From: Chitinophaga pendula
Lineage (GTDB): Bacteria > Bacteroidota > Bacteroidia > Chitinophagales > Chitinophagaceae
NCBI RefSeq assembly: GCF_020386615.1
Contig: NZ_CP077769.1
Coordinates: 1,736,001-1,800,000 of the forward strand
Direction: 5' to 3'
DNA: 64,000 bases
Shown: positions 36,201 to 41,921 of the stretch, in pieces
How the letters are laid out: every line of letters starts with the position of its first letter
Numbering within the stretch: position 1 is the first letter of the stretch
Notes under the pieces: model-generated
The model's input: the letters and a program-made list of their open reading frames with translations, nothing else
The model's database searches: none
Told to the model about the DNA's origin: nothing
Made by a program: the position numbers and the translations under genes

Positions 36201-38035
36201 TTAGGCTGGCCGGTGGATCCGCTGGTGTAGATGATATAGCAGGTATCGTCTGCGGTGTTGACAGGTGTTGGATTATGTACCGGCGAATGTGAGTAGGTGC
36301 GTTCATCCATGTAAAGGACGGCACCTGAGAAAGCAGGCAATGTTCTGTCGCTCAGGGTGAGTAGTACTCTGGCGCTGGCATCTTCGAGCATGTATTGCTG
36401 TCTTTCTTCCGGATAGGCAGGATCTACGGGGAGGTAGGCGGCGCCTGCTTTCAGGATACCGAGGATGGCGATGATGGCATCATCGGACTTGGGTAGCAGG
36501 ACGGCCACTACTTCGTTGCGTTGTATCTGCCAGGTGTTACGGAGATGATGGGCCAATGCGTTGGCTTGCTCATTGAGTTCCTTATAGGAGTAGGAATGGT
36601 TGCCGAAGAGGAGGGCGGGCTGTTGTGGATACTGTATAACGGCATGTTCAAATGCCGCTATCATGGTATCGAATGGGATGGGTGTAACGGGCGTTGGTGT
36701 CAGCCATTCGGCGGCCTCTGTAGCTGTAATGAGGGGGAGTTGGGAGAGGGGTGTATCCGGCTGTGCTATGACGGTTTCGAACAGTTGCCGGAATTGTGCC
36801 AGGAACTGTTCCATATAGTATTCCTCCCAATGTCCCTGGTTGAAATCGAAATCTACTTTTACATCGTCATCGGTCTGGCATTCGCGGACGAATACTGCCA
36901 GGGGCGATTGTTCTGCCTGATGGGGCAGTGCGATGGTTTGGGTAGGTATGCCATCGAATGGTACGCTGAAATCCTGTTTCTCAAAAGAGAGGGAGATTGT
37001 ATACAATGCATCGAGATCATGTTTATTGGATTTTAATATCCGTACGATCTCGTCTACGGGGAACTGCTGGTGTTCTATATCTTTTTTGAAAGCGGTTTTG
37101 ATGTGGGCCATCAGTTCGTTGAAGGAGAGTGACAGCGCGAAGTTCATGCGGAACGGCAGTACGCCTACGAAGAGGCCCAATGTCTTTTTAAAGGCAGTGC
37201 TGGACCTGTTTAGGACGGGAATGCCGAGGACGAGATCTTCGAGTTGATTGGTCCTTGCGAAGTAGGTATACAGTACGCCCATGAAGGTATAGAAGGTGGT
37301 GCAACCTCTTTCGGCGGCGAATGCCTGTATCTGTTGATAAAATGATTTAGCCAGAAAGATCGACTTACGTGTGCTGAGGGGTTGTTCGTTCTTTTTACCA
37401 TCTTTTGCGCCTACGGTAATGGCAGGCGACATGGCGGTAAACCGATCTTGCCAATAGGCGGCATCTTTGTCATATGCGGGGGATTCCAGGTAGCGCTGAT
37501 CGTGCTGAACGAAATTAGCGAAGGGCAGTACGGTATCTGTGGATACGGTTTCACCTTTTACTAGTGCGCTGTATATGGCGGCTGTCCGGGAAATGGTCAG
37601 TGACATGCCCCATCCGTCTGTGATTAGGTGATGAGATTTGTAGTACCAAAAGTAGGTACTGCCGGTGATCTTCAGCAGGGCGAAATAGTATAGCTGGGTT
37701 GCATGAACGGCTATTGATGTTGCAGCCTGCTTAAGCTGCCAGTCCATGGCCGCCTGTTCCGGATCCTGGTGAGTGGAGAAATCCAGGAGGGGCAGCTGGT
37801 ATGGGTGAGCGGGATCATATGGATGGAATTTTTGCATAGGGATGCCTTCGGACTCATAGAAGGTAGTACGAAAGGCATCGCTTTGTGCAATCATTATATT
37901 GATGGCTTTTTCAAACAGCGTTATATCGATATTTCCATTTATACGCGTATATACACTAACGTTATATAATGCACTATCTGGAAATAGTTTCTGTTCGAAC
38001 CAGATGGGTCTTTGGTTAGAAGTCAGCGGGAACAT
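24203..38035 (-). CDS. Initiating nonribosomal peptide synthetase, four modules with starter C and tandem C domains
   Basis: 4610 residues. Order: C1 (HHLITDG near 138) at the extreme N-terminus, so probably an acylating starter; A1 (YTSGSTG near 605); T1 near 983; C2 (HHIITDG near 1173); C3 (HHVFTDG near 1625) directly after C2 with no carrier between; A2 (YTSGTTG near 2073); T2 near 2468; C4 (HHIISDA near 2648, Gly changed to Ala); A3 near 3121; T3 near 3507; C5 (HHIIADG near 3688); A4 near 4165; T4 (GGNS near 4552). Pocket codes by eye are DVFALAGVCK (A1, unassigned), DVGEIGSIDK (A2, identical to the ornithine code of gramicidin S synthetase), DFWNIGMVHK (A3, the standard threonine code) and DAMYDGSIVK (A4, unassigned). 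The protein ends after T4, so the chain passes to the KS of the hybrid protein. First gene of the operon. Confidence 0.95.
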   Translation of the reverse strand: MFPLTSNQRPIWFEQKLFPDSALYNVSVYTRINGNIDITLFEKAINIMIAQSDAFRTTFYESEGIPMQKFHPYDPAHPYQLPLLDFSTHQDPEQAAMDWQLKQAATSIAVHATQLYYFALLKITGSTYFWYYKSHHLITDGWGMSLTISRTAAIYSALVKGETVSTDTVLPFANFVQHDQRYLESPAYDKDAAYWQDRFTAMSPAITVGAKDGKKNEQPLSTRKSIFLAKSFYQQIQAFAAERGCTTFYTFMGVLYTYFARTNQLEDLVLGIPVLNRSSTAFKKTLGLFVGVLPFRMNFALSLSFNELMAHIKTAFKKDIEHQQFPVDEIVRILKSNKHDLDALYTISLSFEKQDFSVPFDGIPTQTIALPHQAEQSPLAVFVRECQTDDDVKVDFDFNQGHWEEYYMEQFLAQFRQLFETVIAQPDTPLSQLPLITATEAAEWLTPTPVTPIPFDTMIAAFEHAVIQYPQQPALLFGNHSYSYKELNEQANALAHHLRNTWQIQRNEVVAVLLPKSDDAIIAILGILKAGAAYLPVDPAYPEERQQYMLEDASARVLLTLSDRTLPAFSGAVLYMDERTYSHSPVHNPTPVNTADDTCYIIYTSGSTGQPKGTVIRHLGVINIINSFKQEMDIRQTDSMLQFGSLSFDVSVFEIFTALFNGLTLYPVSKDIIADFDLFCEFIQTHHISIAALPPSYIRNLNKTGLSKLRILLTAGEPAIPRAELQLRPDQLYYNGYGPTECTVCVTIFNETAEINRNVPIGKTIYNTKAYVLDRQLQLMPCGIPGELYIAGIGLAKGYLNKPTLTAEKFIDSPFVPGEKLYRTGDVVRWLSDGNIEYLGRQDDQVKIRGHRIETGEIEVALKLHPAVQNVSVIVKESSPQEKALYAFVVMNNDTDTARLYDFLAESLPYFMIPDLILPVPQIPLTVNGKVDKRALLAQVQLASKRAYIAPATPSEQLIASIWSTLLDIPAVSATDNFFQLGGHSLKVGQFINRIHKETGIKLVFSEVFRAPVLKEVARLLDIDQTLHIPALVKIPDRDLYPLSPSQQGIWLNAHLAGRETLYNVPLTFVLQHPVQSTVLQQAFEALVHRHESLRTTFTTIGGLPYQQVKAHLPVQMERYTPTQNSSLQEQLAALYRSHIQTHFDLSDGPLFRIALVPLNEQQTLIMFTLHHIITDGLSVQQLFDELAADYASLLENQPILGLPLFQYRDYSHWLEQVIHSQEGERQLHYWQQKLQHTSPFSLAHLIGRSNAGKQEGAIHIFRFPAVIKEGVEKLATHSGSTAFIVLQALLKVLFFKLTGQRDITVGAAVSGRAIAETEGITGMLINTIALYDQVHERDSFETFLEQVKQTSLEGLEHQLLPYDKVLELVQPETNALFDVMIATDDQQLQSNSKLFLTHTPETESLRALYNAAKLNATFDFDTRGEGIELQVIYDASLFDHQYILLLGKYFSNLAQQVFAQPSMPISQFQLSDGQEPELFRYLGIDNKDYTTVYPLSTSQRDIYLTSLLQPADNGLRLLAYFDIPCSVDPPTWKQAITIVTQQEDSLRSVLITRNAEAYQAVKWTADSWFEYVDLQHLPYSRDTFHAYISDYCNDPQTLDLPFYKHYLFRISDSHYITAINAHHVFTDGASFRLLTERIDAVYHQLLTGTVTDDHTSQPYRDYVFRHLSRFDTALTDSFWQQRLAAVQPLHYEGAISTADRSHADVLLLEATEADAIRRYCHTHHINAPLFFRTIYALLVKYYCNADHDYCIREHLAGRDRQYQQMIGNLSHCFPLLITPAALQPDTTFQALCTYLMQQRTSAGELRYISLSLQNRIIGDEPLSFFFNYQYFNLPATQSGIGQLQQVYRLMDNQIELRVAEIQEKYELRLDYNERIFNGHEFLQRVKHVCQQLLQGVEHLQQLNYLLPAETTLLHNIGDRTSLAATTDILSIFRQQVANHPAKTAVVYKDQALSYATLDQHANAVAAHLESLGLQTGDIVGIMVERSAWMIVTLLGVLKAGGAYLPVDPEYPQERIDYLLQDSQASLLLTHQKWQERVPASITAIAIEDIPLQPIKTVNHLVTPGQLAYVIYTSGTTGRPKGAMITHGAVSNIAQAWKQAYRLDSFEVSLLQMASFSFDVFTGDVIRTFVSGGQMVICPSSVRLEIASLYALLAKHRVNIFESTPALIIPLMDHVYEQQLDISFLKLLILGSDSCPVAHFKRLTERFTPGMRVINSYGVTEACIDSGYYEAPAALLPNAGNTPIGQPLNNYIYYVCNHQHQLVPVGIPGELYIGGPGVASGYLGREALTAEKFIPLGRDGQRVYRTGDIVRWLPDGNLEFAGRKDDQVKVRGFRIELQEIESVLLTQTGIKEALVTVYGKDSEQALVAWYVTSDASISAATLREGLKHSLPDHMIPAYFIPLERLPLTPNGKVDRKALPDPLRYMDQQTVITNAPVTGTEQTLLTIWQDVLRRHRIGITDNFFELGGHSLKATNAVARIYKTFQVNLPLNIFFSQPTIAAQAAYIDLQSRETVTTITPVDSRPYYPLSSSQKRLYLLHQIEGSENSYNMPAAFLIKGQIDRSLLEACFRQLITRHEILRTAFEMKDGEPVQVVKSNVPFHIGHTVSDHTATALIADFIRLFDLASPPLLRAHLYTLADQQQLLLIDMHHIISDAVSAELLITELTQLYQQQPLPAISLQYKDFAVWQQQFLQTDIIREQERYWLDQFADEPPVLNLQTDFPRPAHKSFNGKRHTVQLPAEVTQQLHSFCQSYSCTIHQLLLTVFKVLLYRYSGNTDLVVGVPVAGRTVAGLEQIMGIFINTLALRSHPDGELRVTDFLTTVKQSSLSALKHQDYPFERLIEQLDVKRDMSRNPLFDIMFTFLHEEQSTLQLGEAVLTPVNNIYDISKFDLLLSGVKAGDDITLSLEYSTDLFREETALRMMTHYLQLLTDAMARPEAKLSSLQLLTPEEKNELLTMLSDTQVHYPANTSIYELFLKQVQQFPNNIALHWEGQDISYAVLEQMAGQVANAIRHALPGAVNPIIAVLIDRRPEMVIALLGILKAGGAYLPIDPDYPAERIRYMLDDSQAAVLVTHSSITPVAGYQGHTVYTDQLQDVIPLSTAVAVQPDDLAYIIYTSGSTGMPKGVMVTHRNVVRLLFTDRPLFDFNPQDTWTLFHSYCFDFSVWEMYGALLFGGKLVIVPKATAQSPRAFLQLLKDQQVSILNQTPGSFYNVISEVLESSHQGLSLRYVIFGGEALKPGKLQAWHTLLPDCKLINMYGITETTVHVTYKAITQKEITDNASNIGQPIPTLSLLVLDRDRQLVPVGVAGELCVGGAGLARGYLNREELTAERFTDHPYVAGERLYRTGDLAKLLPNGDFEYLGRIDHQVKIRGFRIELGEIESKLLLHPAVKDTLVIDRDDHSSTKYLCAYIVTPAAVAREELRKHLSAFLPDYMIPSFFILLPAFPLTGNGKIDRKRLPLPEDTQLSTAVYEAPVTGTEQRLATLWKQLLSTQEAGLNDHFFELGGHSLKAAQLAALIHKEFQVEVSIKNIFSTPVLRDLALLVDQSAHSQHHAIEKAPLMNSYPASSAEKRLYILNQIDNSGISYNIPAVYAIEGNLDLKRLQQTIRTIVDRHEILRSSFVIEQREVVQRIHDTVDLEVEILNCDDEHLTDFIKGFVRPFDLSQAPLLRTCLVRTPSGQYYFLFDIHHIIADGVSVDNFIRELSAIYGGTTLSPLRIQSKDFAYWQQQWLKSPAAATQKTYWLTQFDGEERQLNMPTDYVRPPVKSYEGALFHFTIPSATTAALQAFSRTHGVTPFMVLLGTYAILLSRYSGQEDIIVGTPVAGRSHADMQELMGMYVNTLPLKQAPNGNKTFREYVQEVKEGALKAFEHQDYPFEALLDDLEIKRDISRNPLFDYMFSYRADNINTIQLSDLLLKYVTFEQHNSKMDISLEISAEEDGVMAGIIEYATRLFSKQTIRRLAGHFIHLLEQVLRQPDHQIAALTLVTERERQQLLQQFNAPIDPEADKKALHIYELFRQQVYRYPDHIAVETGTDKLSYHELDQRAGQLATLLLKQGSSTGKIVGILTDRNLDLLIGIFAILKAGATYLPIDPEYPADRIKYMLEDSHAEVLLTQSHHTGLFPKEIPHILLDQVTLPATEEVLFEQVDYHPLHIAYVIYTSGSTGTPKGVPIAHHSLHNFLNYAHRSYKNEFSAADVGLCISSVSFDASVMEIFIPLSIGAKLILLRREEVYDIQGLANTIAGKKVTFAYIPPSLLQPLYDALKNSGPLAFNKLDVGAEVIKDNLLRLYTSLSDQLEAINSYGPTEGTIVSTTYTYDPSRPAGSTVPIGKPLPNIQVYIVNEQLQLQPIGVPGELCISGVGLTPGYMNNPALTAEKFVDNPFLPGHKLYRSGDLAKWMPDGNIDFIGRKDQQVKIRGFRIELGEIENKLLTHPDITQTLVIDREDLQGNKFLCAYIISTRTLDTAEIKAHLAKDLPVYMLPAYFVTMDKFPLTKNGKVDRKALPAPAINEDSKSQNMVAPADATEKQLHDIWKTVLATEQLSVEANFFESGGNSLKIINMLRLIQQSFGDALKVSDLFDKPTIREQAAAISKHSTNNIPETPKKVKRVQF

Positions 38036-38089
38036 GTATCATCAATGTTGAAGCGGTTAAAACAACAGGTTTAAAAACTGGCTAAGGTT

Positions 38090-38097
38090 CAAAAGTA
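38090..38097 (-). promoter_or_regulatory. Candidate proximal -7 element of the NRPS operon
   Basis: The minus strand reads TACTTTTG, matching TAnnTTTG, 54 bp upstream of the NRPS start codon. Transcription would begin about 45 nt before the ATG. The -33 region has only a weak TTTA. Confidence 0.45.
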
Positions 38098-38503
38098 CGC
38101 TGGCGTAAATTTGGGTAAATGTTATTACACTAAAATTGGCTTTAATACATTATGATTATAGGGTCCTTTTTTAGGTGGACACACTAGTTTTTTCGGGTTT
38201 AAAGGTTTATTCCAGGACTATCCTCACAATTTAGAGCAACAAAACTTTATAAATTCCTGTGGGTTTATGGGCAAACTCGGGCTAAGATCATAAACAGGGT
38301 GATTTATAATGTTTTTCAATTAGGAATTTCTCGAATCATAAAAAGAGTCATTAGCATATAAAAATGATGAAAAAAATGGTTTCATGGTTCCGTTCCAACA
38401 AATAGGATCGCCTTTTCTATAAGAAGGCATATAAAGGTCAGCAAGGTATGAAAAATATATGATATTCAATATGATATCGATAGCATTTTGCAACCTCTCT
38501 GCA

Positions 38504-38511
38504 CAAAAGTA
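38504..38511 (-). promoter_or_regulatory. Candidate distal -7 element, minus strand
   Basis: A second TACTTTTG on the minus strand, 469 bp upstream of the NRPS start. If used, it would give a leader of about 460 nt. No clear -33 element. Confidence 0.3.
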
Positions 38512-38709
38512 CTTAGTTAAAACGAAAAAGGAAAAAGGAAGTTACATTATTTGCGGTCCTCGTGAGGGATGGCTGCAGGTGGCTGATATTACAGGGCCCC
38601 TACAATCAGTCAGTTAGTTGATATATAAGCAGACGAGGCTACAGGTGTACATGATTTGTTAAAAATATTTTTGCGTGATTTATACACCAATAAAAACCTG
38701 TGAATGGAT

Positions 38710-38751
38710 GGGATAATGAACCTTAGGAGACGGGATAATGATACTTAGGAG
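38710..38751. repeat. Two 20-bp direct repeats, 22-bp period
   Basis: GGGATAATGAACCTTAGGAG (38710-38729) and GGGATAATGATACTTAGGAG (38732-38751) differ at two positions and are two helical turns apart. They could be an operator for the GH16 or NRPS promoter, or a relic of an insertion-sequence end, since IS21-type ends carry repeats of this size. Confidence 0.7.
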
Positions 38752-39260
38752 GGTCATGTATGGGGAGTTGTTTTTTAGCAGACGATATAGCAATATTCAG
38801 CAGATGGTATGCGACTATATTGTATTAGATTGATAATTGTGTGTAGTTGCCCCTATTACTGCAGTGCAAGATCAGTCGATGGAAATAACGGTAATAAAGG
38901 ACAGATAGGGAAGGGAAATGCTTGGATTTCTACAATTTTTTGTCTAGTTTCAGGAGCCGGTATAGATGATTTTTATACTATTCTGTTTGTTGGTCCCCAG
39001 GTAGAACTTTATTAAATATCCGGTAGTGTCTTTTTACTGATGCCATAGGCGTTTTATTGAATACAATTCCACGAGTTATGACTGCATCTCAGGTGCCGCC
39101 AGTGATTCGCATGCCTTTTCTGCGGCATAGTCTGCTGGTATTACATCCTATCCGTAGTCCGCCCATGTGAGCGGGCTCCATTTCCTTCCAGTGTTTGACA
39201 CTGCCAGCGTTAATCTACGAGGCGCCGGCTATCTTATTTCACGACCTCAAAATAACTATT

Positions 39261-41600
39261 ATGCAAAAAATCACATTGTTGCTTTTATTGGCTTGTTTTT
39301 CTCTGAATGCCCGCAGTCAGCAATGGAATCTGATATGGAGTGATGAGTTTAACGGCCCTTCTCTTGATTTGGGAAAATGGTCTTATGAGACGGGTACGGG
39401 TGTGAACGGTAACTGGGGTACGGGTCAGCTGGACCGTGCGACTGACCGGGTAGAGAATGTAGGGATAGAGCAGGGTATCGCAGGTGCGCAAGGCGGCGCG
39501 CTGCGTATTACTACGCGGAAGGAGCGTTTTATAGACCGTGATTATACGAGCGGTCGCATTTTTACGAAGGGGAAGGCTGCCTGGGGGCCTAATCATCGTA
39601 TTGTAGCGAGGGTATGGCCGAAGGGGGTGCGTACGATGGGGCAGGGTTTTGCTTTCTGGATGATGCCTGATGAATTACCGCAGGGGCAGCCTACGCTTAG
39701 CTGGCCGCAGGGAGGTGAGATCGACATCATGGAATATGTCGGTTCTATTCCTAATTACAATCTCGGCTCTACGCATTATGCCTGGGCGTGGAATAACAAC
39801 CAGTGGGCAGACTGGAATCACGGACATCAGGGCGGTTATTACAGTTTTGCGGACAAGCAGGCACCTGATAGTCCGGAGTGGATACGGGTGGATCTCGGGT
39901 CTATCCAACGGGTGACCAAGGTGACGCTAACTTGGGAGAATACGGGTCGTGCCTTTGAGATACAGACCTCCTTGAATGGTACGGATTGGAGCACTGCTTA
40001 TAGTACTGCCAATGGCGGTGGTGGTACTAATGAGATCAGTTTTGGCGCCAGGGATGCGCGTTTTGTACGGATGTACGGTACGCGGCGTTCTAATGACTGG
40101 GGATATTCTTTGTTTGAGTTCCAGGTATTTGCCGGTGGAACAACGAATATAGCATTGAATCGTCCGGCTACTGCTTCTTCTATCCAGGGTAATGATGTAT
40201 CGGCTGACAAAGCATTTGACGGGCAGGCCAGTACGCGGTGGGGTAGCCGCCTGCGTAACCCTGACTACCAATGCTGTGCGGCTTCTTCGGCTACTGATCC
40301 CAGTGTAGCTGCGAATGGCTGGCATGAATACGGCATTGATTGGTTTGCGGACCGTATGGAGTTTTTCGTGGACAACAACGTGTATCATATCCATTATTTT
40401 GAGGATGGCGCTGCTTTTGCGCTGGATGGTCAGAATGAGGCGCAGGTGGATGTGATCAATGGGCGGCGGGTACGTCGTTCGGAGTTTTCCAACCTGTATC
40501 CCGAATGGCATCCTTTCGAGCATAAGATGTATGCGATCCTGAGTGCCGGTGTAGGTGGCGGTGGTAATACTTATGGTGGTCCGATCGTAGACCAGGCGAC
40601 ATTCCCATGTGATGTATACATTGACTGGGTGCGTGTTTATTCCAACGGGGTGGTATATAATCCTCCGCCAGCCGTAACGTTAACGGCTCCTACGGGTACG
40701 CTTACGTATCAGGCGCCGGCCAATATAACGTTGTCGGCTACTGCATCTGACAGGGAAGGCGGTACTATCCGTTCTGTGAGTTTCTATCATGGTGATCAAT
40801 TGATCGGTACTGTTAACCAGGCGCCTTATAATTTCAACTGGACGAATGTGCCTGCCGGCGTATATACGCTGCAGGCGAAGGCTACGGATAATGGCGGTGC
40901 GGTATCTTCTTCCAACAAGATTGCTGTAACGGTGAACAATGCGGCGTCCAACCTGGCGTTGAACCGTCCTGGTACGGCATCTTCGGTGGTGGGTAGTTTC
41001 AATGCCTCCAATGCATTTGATGCCAATGCACAGAGTCGCTGGGAAAGTGAGTATACTGATCCGCAATGGATATATGTAGACCTGGGTAATACGTACAACA
41101 TCAACCGGGTGAAGATCACGTGGGAGACTGCGTTGGGTAAAGATTATGATGTACAGGTATCTACAGATCTGAATGGCTGGCAGACGATCAAAAGTGTAAG
41201 AGGGAATACGGTAACGGTGAACGACCTGTTACAGCTGAGTGGCAGGGGACGTTATGTCAGGATCTATGGTACGGCGAGAGGTACGCAGTATGGTTATTCT
41301 ATCTTTACCATGGAAGTATATGGTAATGGCAGCGGTGCGAGAGAGATGAGTGGCGGGCAGTCTCCGAAGTTGCTGGAGACGACCTTCAAGGGGTATCCTA
41401 ATCCTGTAGTGGACGATTATCATGTGACCGGTGTGCCGGAAGGCGCTGCGGTGCAGGTACTTCGTACGGACGGTTCGCTGGTGTTGCGTACACAGGTGAG
41501 CAGTGGAGAGATCCGGTTGGGAGGATTACCGTCGGGCATGTACCTGTTGCAGATCCGCGGGAACGGCAAAACCGTACAACAGAAGATCATCAAACAATAA
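39261..41600 (+). CDS. Secreted GH16 glycoside hydrolase with discoidin modules and T9SS sorting domain
   Basis: The start at 39261 (MQKITLLLLLACFSLNARSQ) gives a clean signal peptide; the upstream in-frame ATG at 39195 does not. 779 residues. The GH16 fold starts at IWSDEFNG, and its catalytic motif is EIDIME (E153, D155, E158). At about 205-330 an F5/8-type (discoidin) sequence interrupts the GH16 fold, with its second half before its first half. GH16 resumes at GWHEYGIDW and ends near 462 at WVRVY. An Ig-like module follows (about 475-565), then a complete discoidin/CBM32-like domain (about 565-690) and a C-terminal Por/type IX sorting domain (YPNPVVDDYHV…GMYLLQI). The likely substrate class is a beta-1,3- or beta-1,4-glucan or galactan outside the cell. 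Confidence 0.93.
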   Translation: MQKITLLLLLACFSLNARSQQWNLIWSDEFNGPSLDLGKWSYETGTGVNGNWGTGQLDRATDRVENVGIEQGIAGAQGGALRITTRKERFIDRDYTSGRIFTKGKAAWGPNHRIVARVWPKGVRTMGQGFAFWMMPDELPQGQPTLSWPQGGEIDIMEYVGSIPNYNLGSTHYAWAWNNNQWADWNHGHQGGYYSFADKQAPDSPEWIRVDLGSIQRVTKVTLTWENTGRAFEIQTSLNGTDWSTAYSTANGGGGTNEISFGARDARFVRMYGTRRSNDWGYSLFEFQVFAGGTTNIALNRPATASSIQGNDVSADKAFDGQASTRWGSRLRNPDYQCCAASSATDPSVAANGWHEYGIDWFADRMEFFVDNNVYHIHYFEDGAAFALDGQNEAQVDVINGRRVRRSEFSNLYPEWHPFEHKMYAILSAGVGGGGNTYGGPIVDQATFPCDVYIDWVRVYSNGVVYNPPPAVTLTAPTGTLTYQAPANITLSATASDREGGTIRSVSFYHGDQLIGTVNQAPYNFNWTNVPAGVYTLQAKATDNGGAVSSSNKIAVTVNNAASNLALNRPGTASSVVGSFNASNAFDANAQSRWESEYTDPQWIYVDLGNTYNINRVKITWETALGKDYDVQVSTDLNGWQTIKSVRGNTVTVNDLLQLSGRGRYVRIYGTARGTQYGYSIFTMEVYGNGSGAREMSGGQSPKLLETTFKGYPNPVVDDYHVTGVPEGAAVQVLRTDGSLVLRTQVSSGEIRLGGLPSGMYLLQIRGNGKTVQQKIIKQ

Positions 41601-41617
41601 GCAAAGCGAGCACTATA

Positions 41618-41660
41618 CGACAAAAACGGCAGCCAGCATAATTGGCTGCCGTTTTTGTCG
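41618..41660 (+). terminator. Intrinsic terminator after the GH16 gene
   Basis: CGACAAAAACGGCAGCCA and its exact complement form an 18-bp perfect stem with a 7-nt loop, beginning 17 bp after the stop. The right arm contains the T-run. From here to the treZ start at 41922 I see nothing further of note. Confidence 0.9.
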
Positions 41661-41921
41661 TGTTTGCATGTGATCATTACGGCTGACATGGCATGATACG
41701 GGCTGCTTTTTGGTGCCGTTTCTCGCACTAATAGCCGTATTGCTGGCGATAGTAATATTTGTTATCTCAGCAAAGGATATGACAATGTTGTGTGTTAATC
41801 TCTACAGCGTGGTGTAGCGAGGCATGCACATCCTATTAGTGATTTTATCGTTGAGCATGCTGTGGTGTCAGGCCTGTGGATGGTGTCATTGGATGGCACA
41901 GTATTTACTTTCCGTAGGGAT

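Larger units (their letters stand above)
38160..39260. other. Long AT-rich intergenic region
   Basis: No open frame here looks like a gene. The first half is very AT-rich. It contains the distal promoter-like element (38504-38511) and a pair of 20-bp direct repeats (38710-38751). The region lies between the divergent NRPS operon and the GH16 gene, so it must hold both promoters. No regulator gene is present in it. Confidence 0.6.

Noticed and set aside
38150..38230. Sequence with a poly-T run and GGTGGACACA that recalls insertion-sequence ends
   Set aside because: No matching inverted repeat, no target duplication and no transposase remnant found nearby.
38809..39015. 68-codon frame in the intergenic region before the GH16 gene
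   Set aside because: No start context, no recognisable composition and no neighbour linking it to a function.
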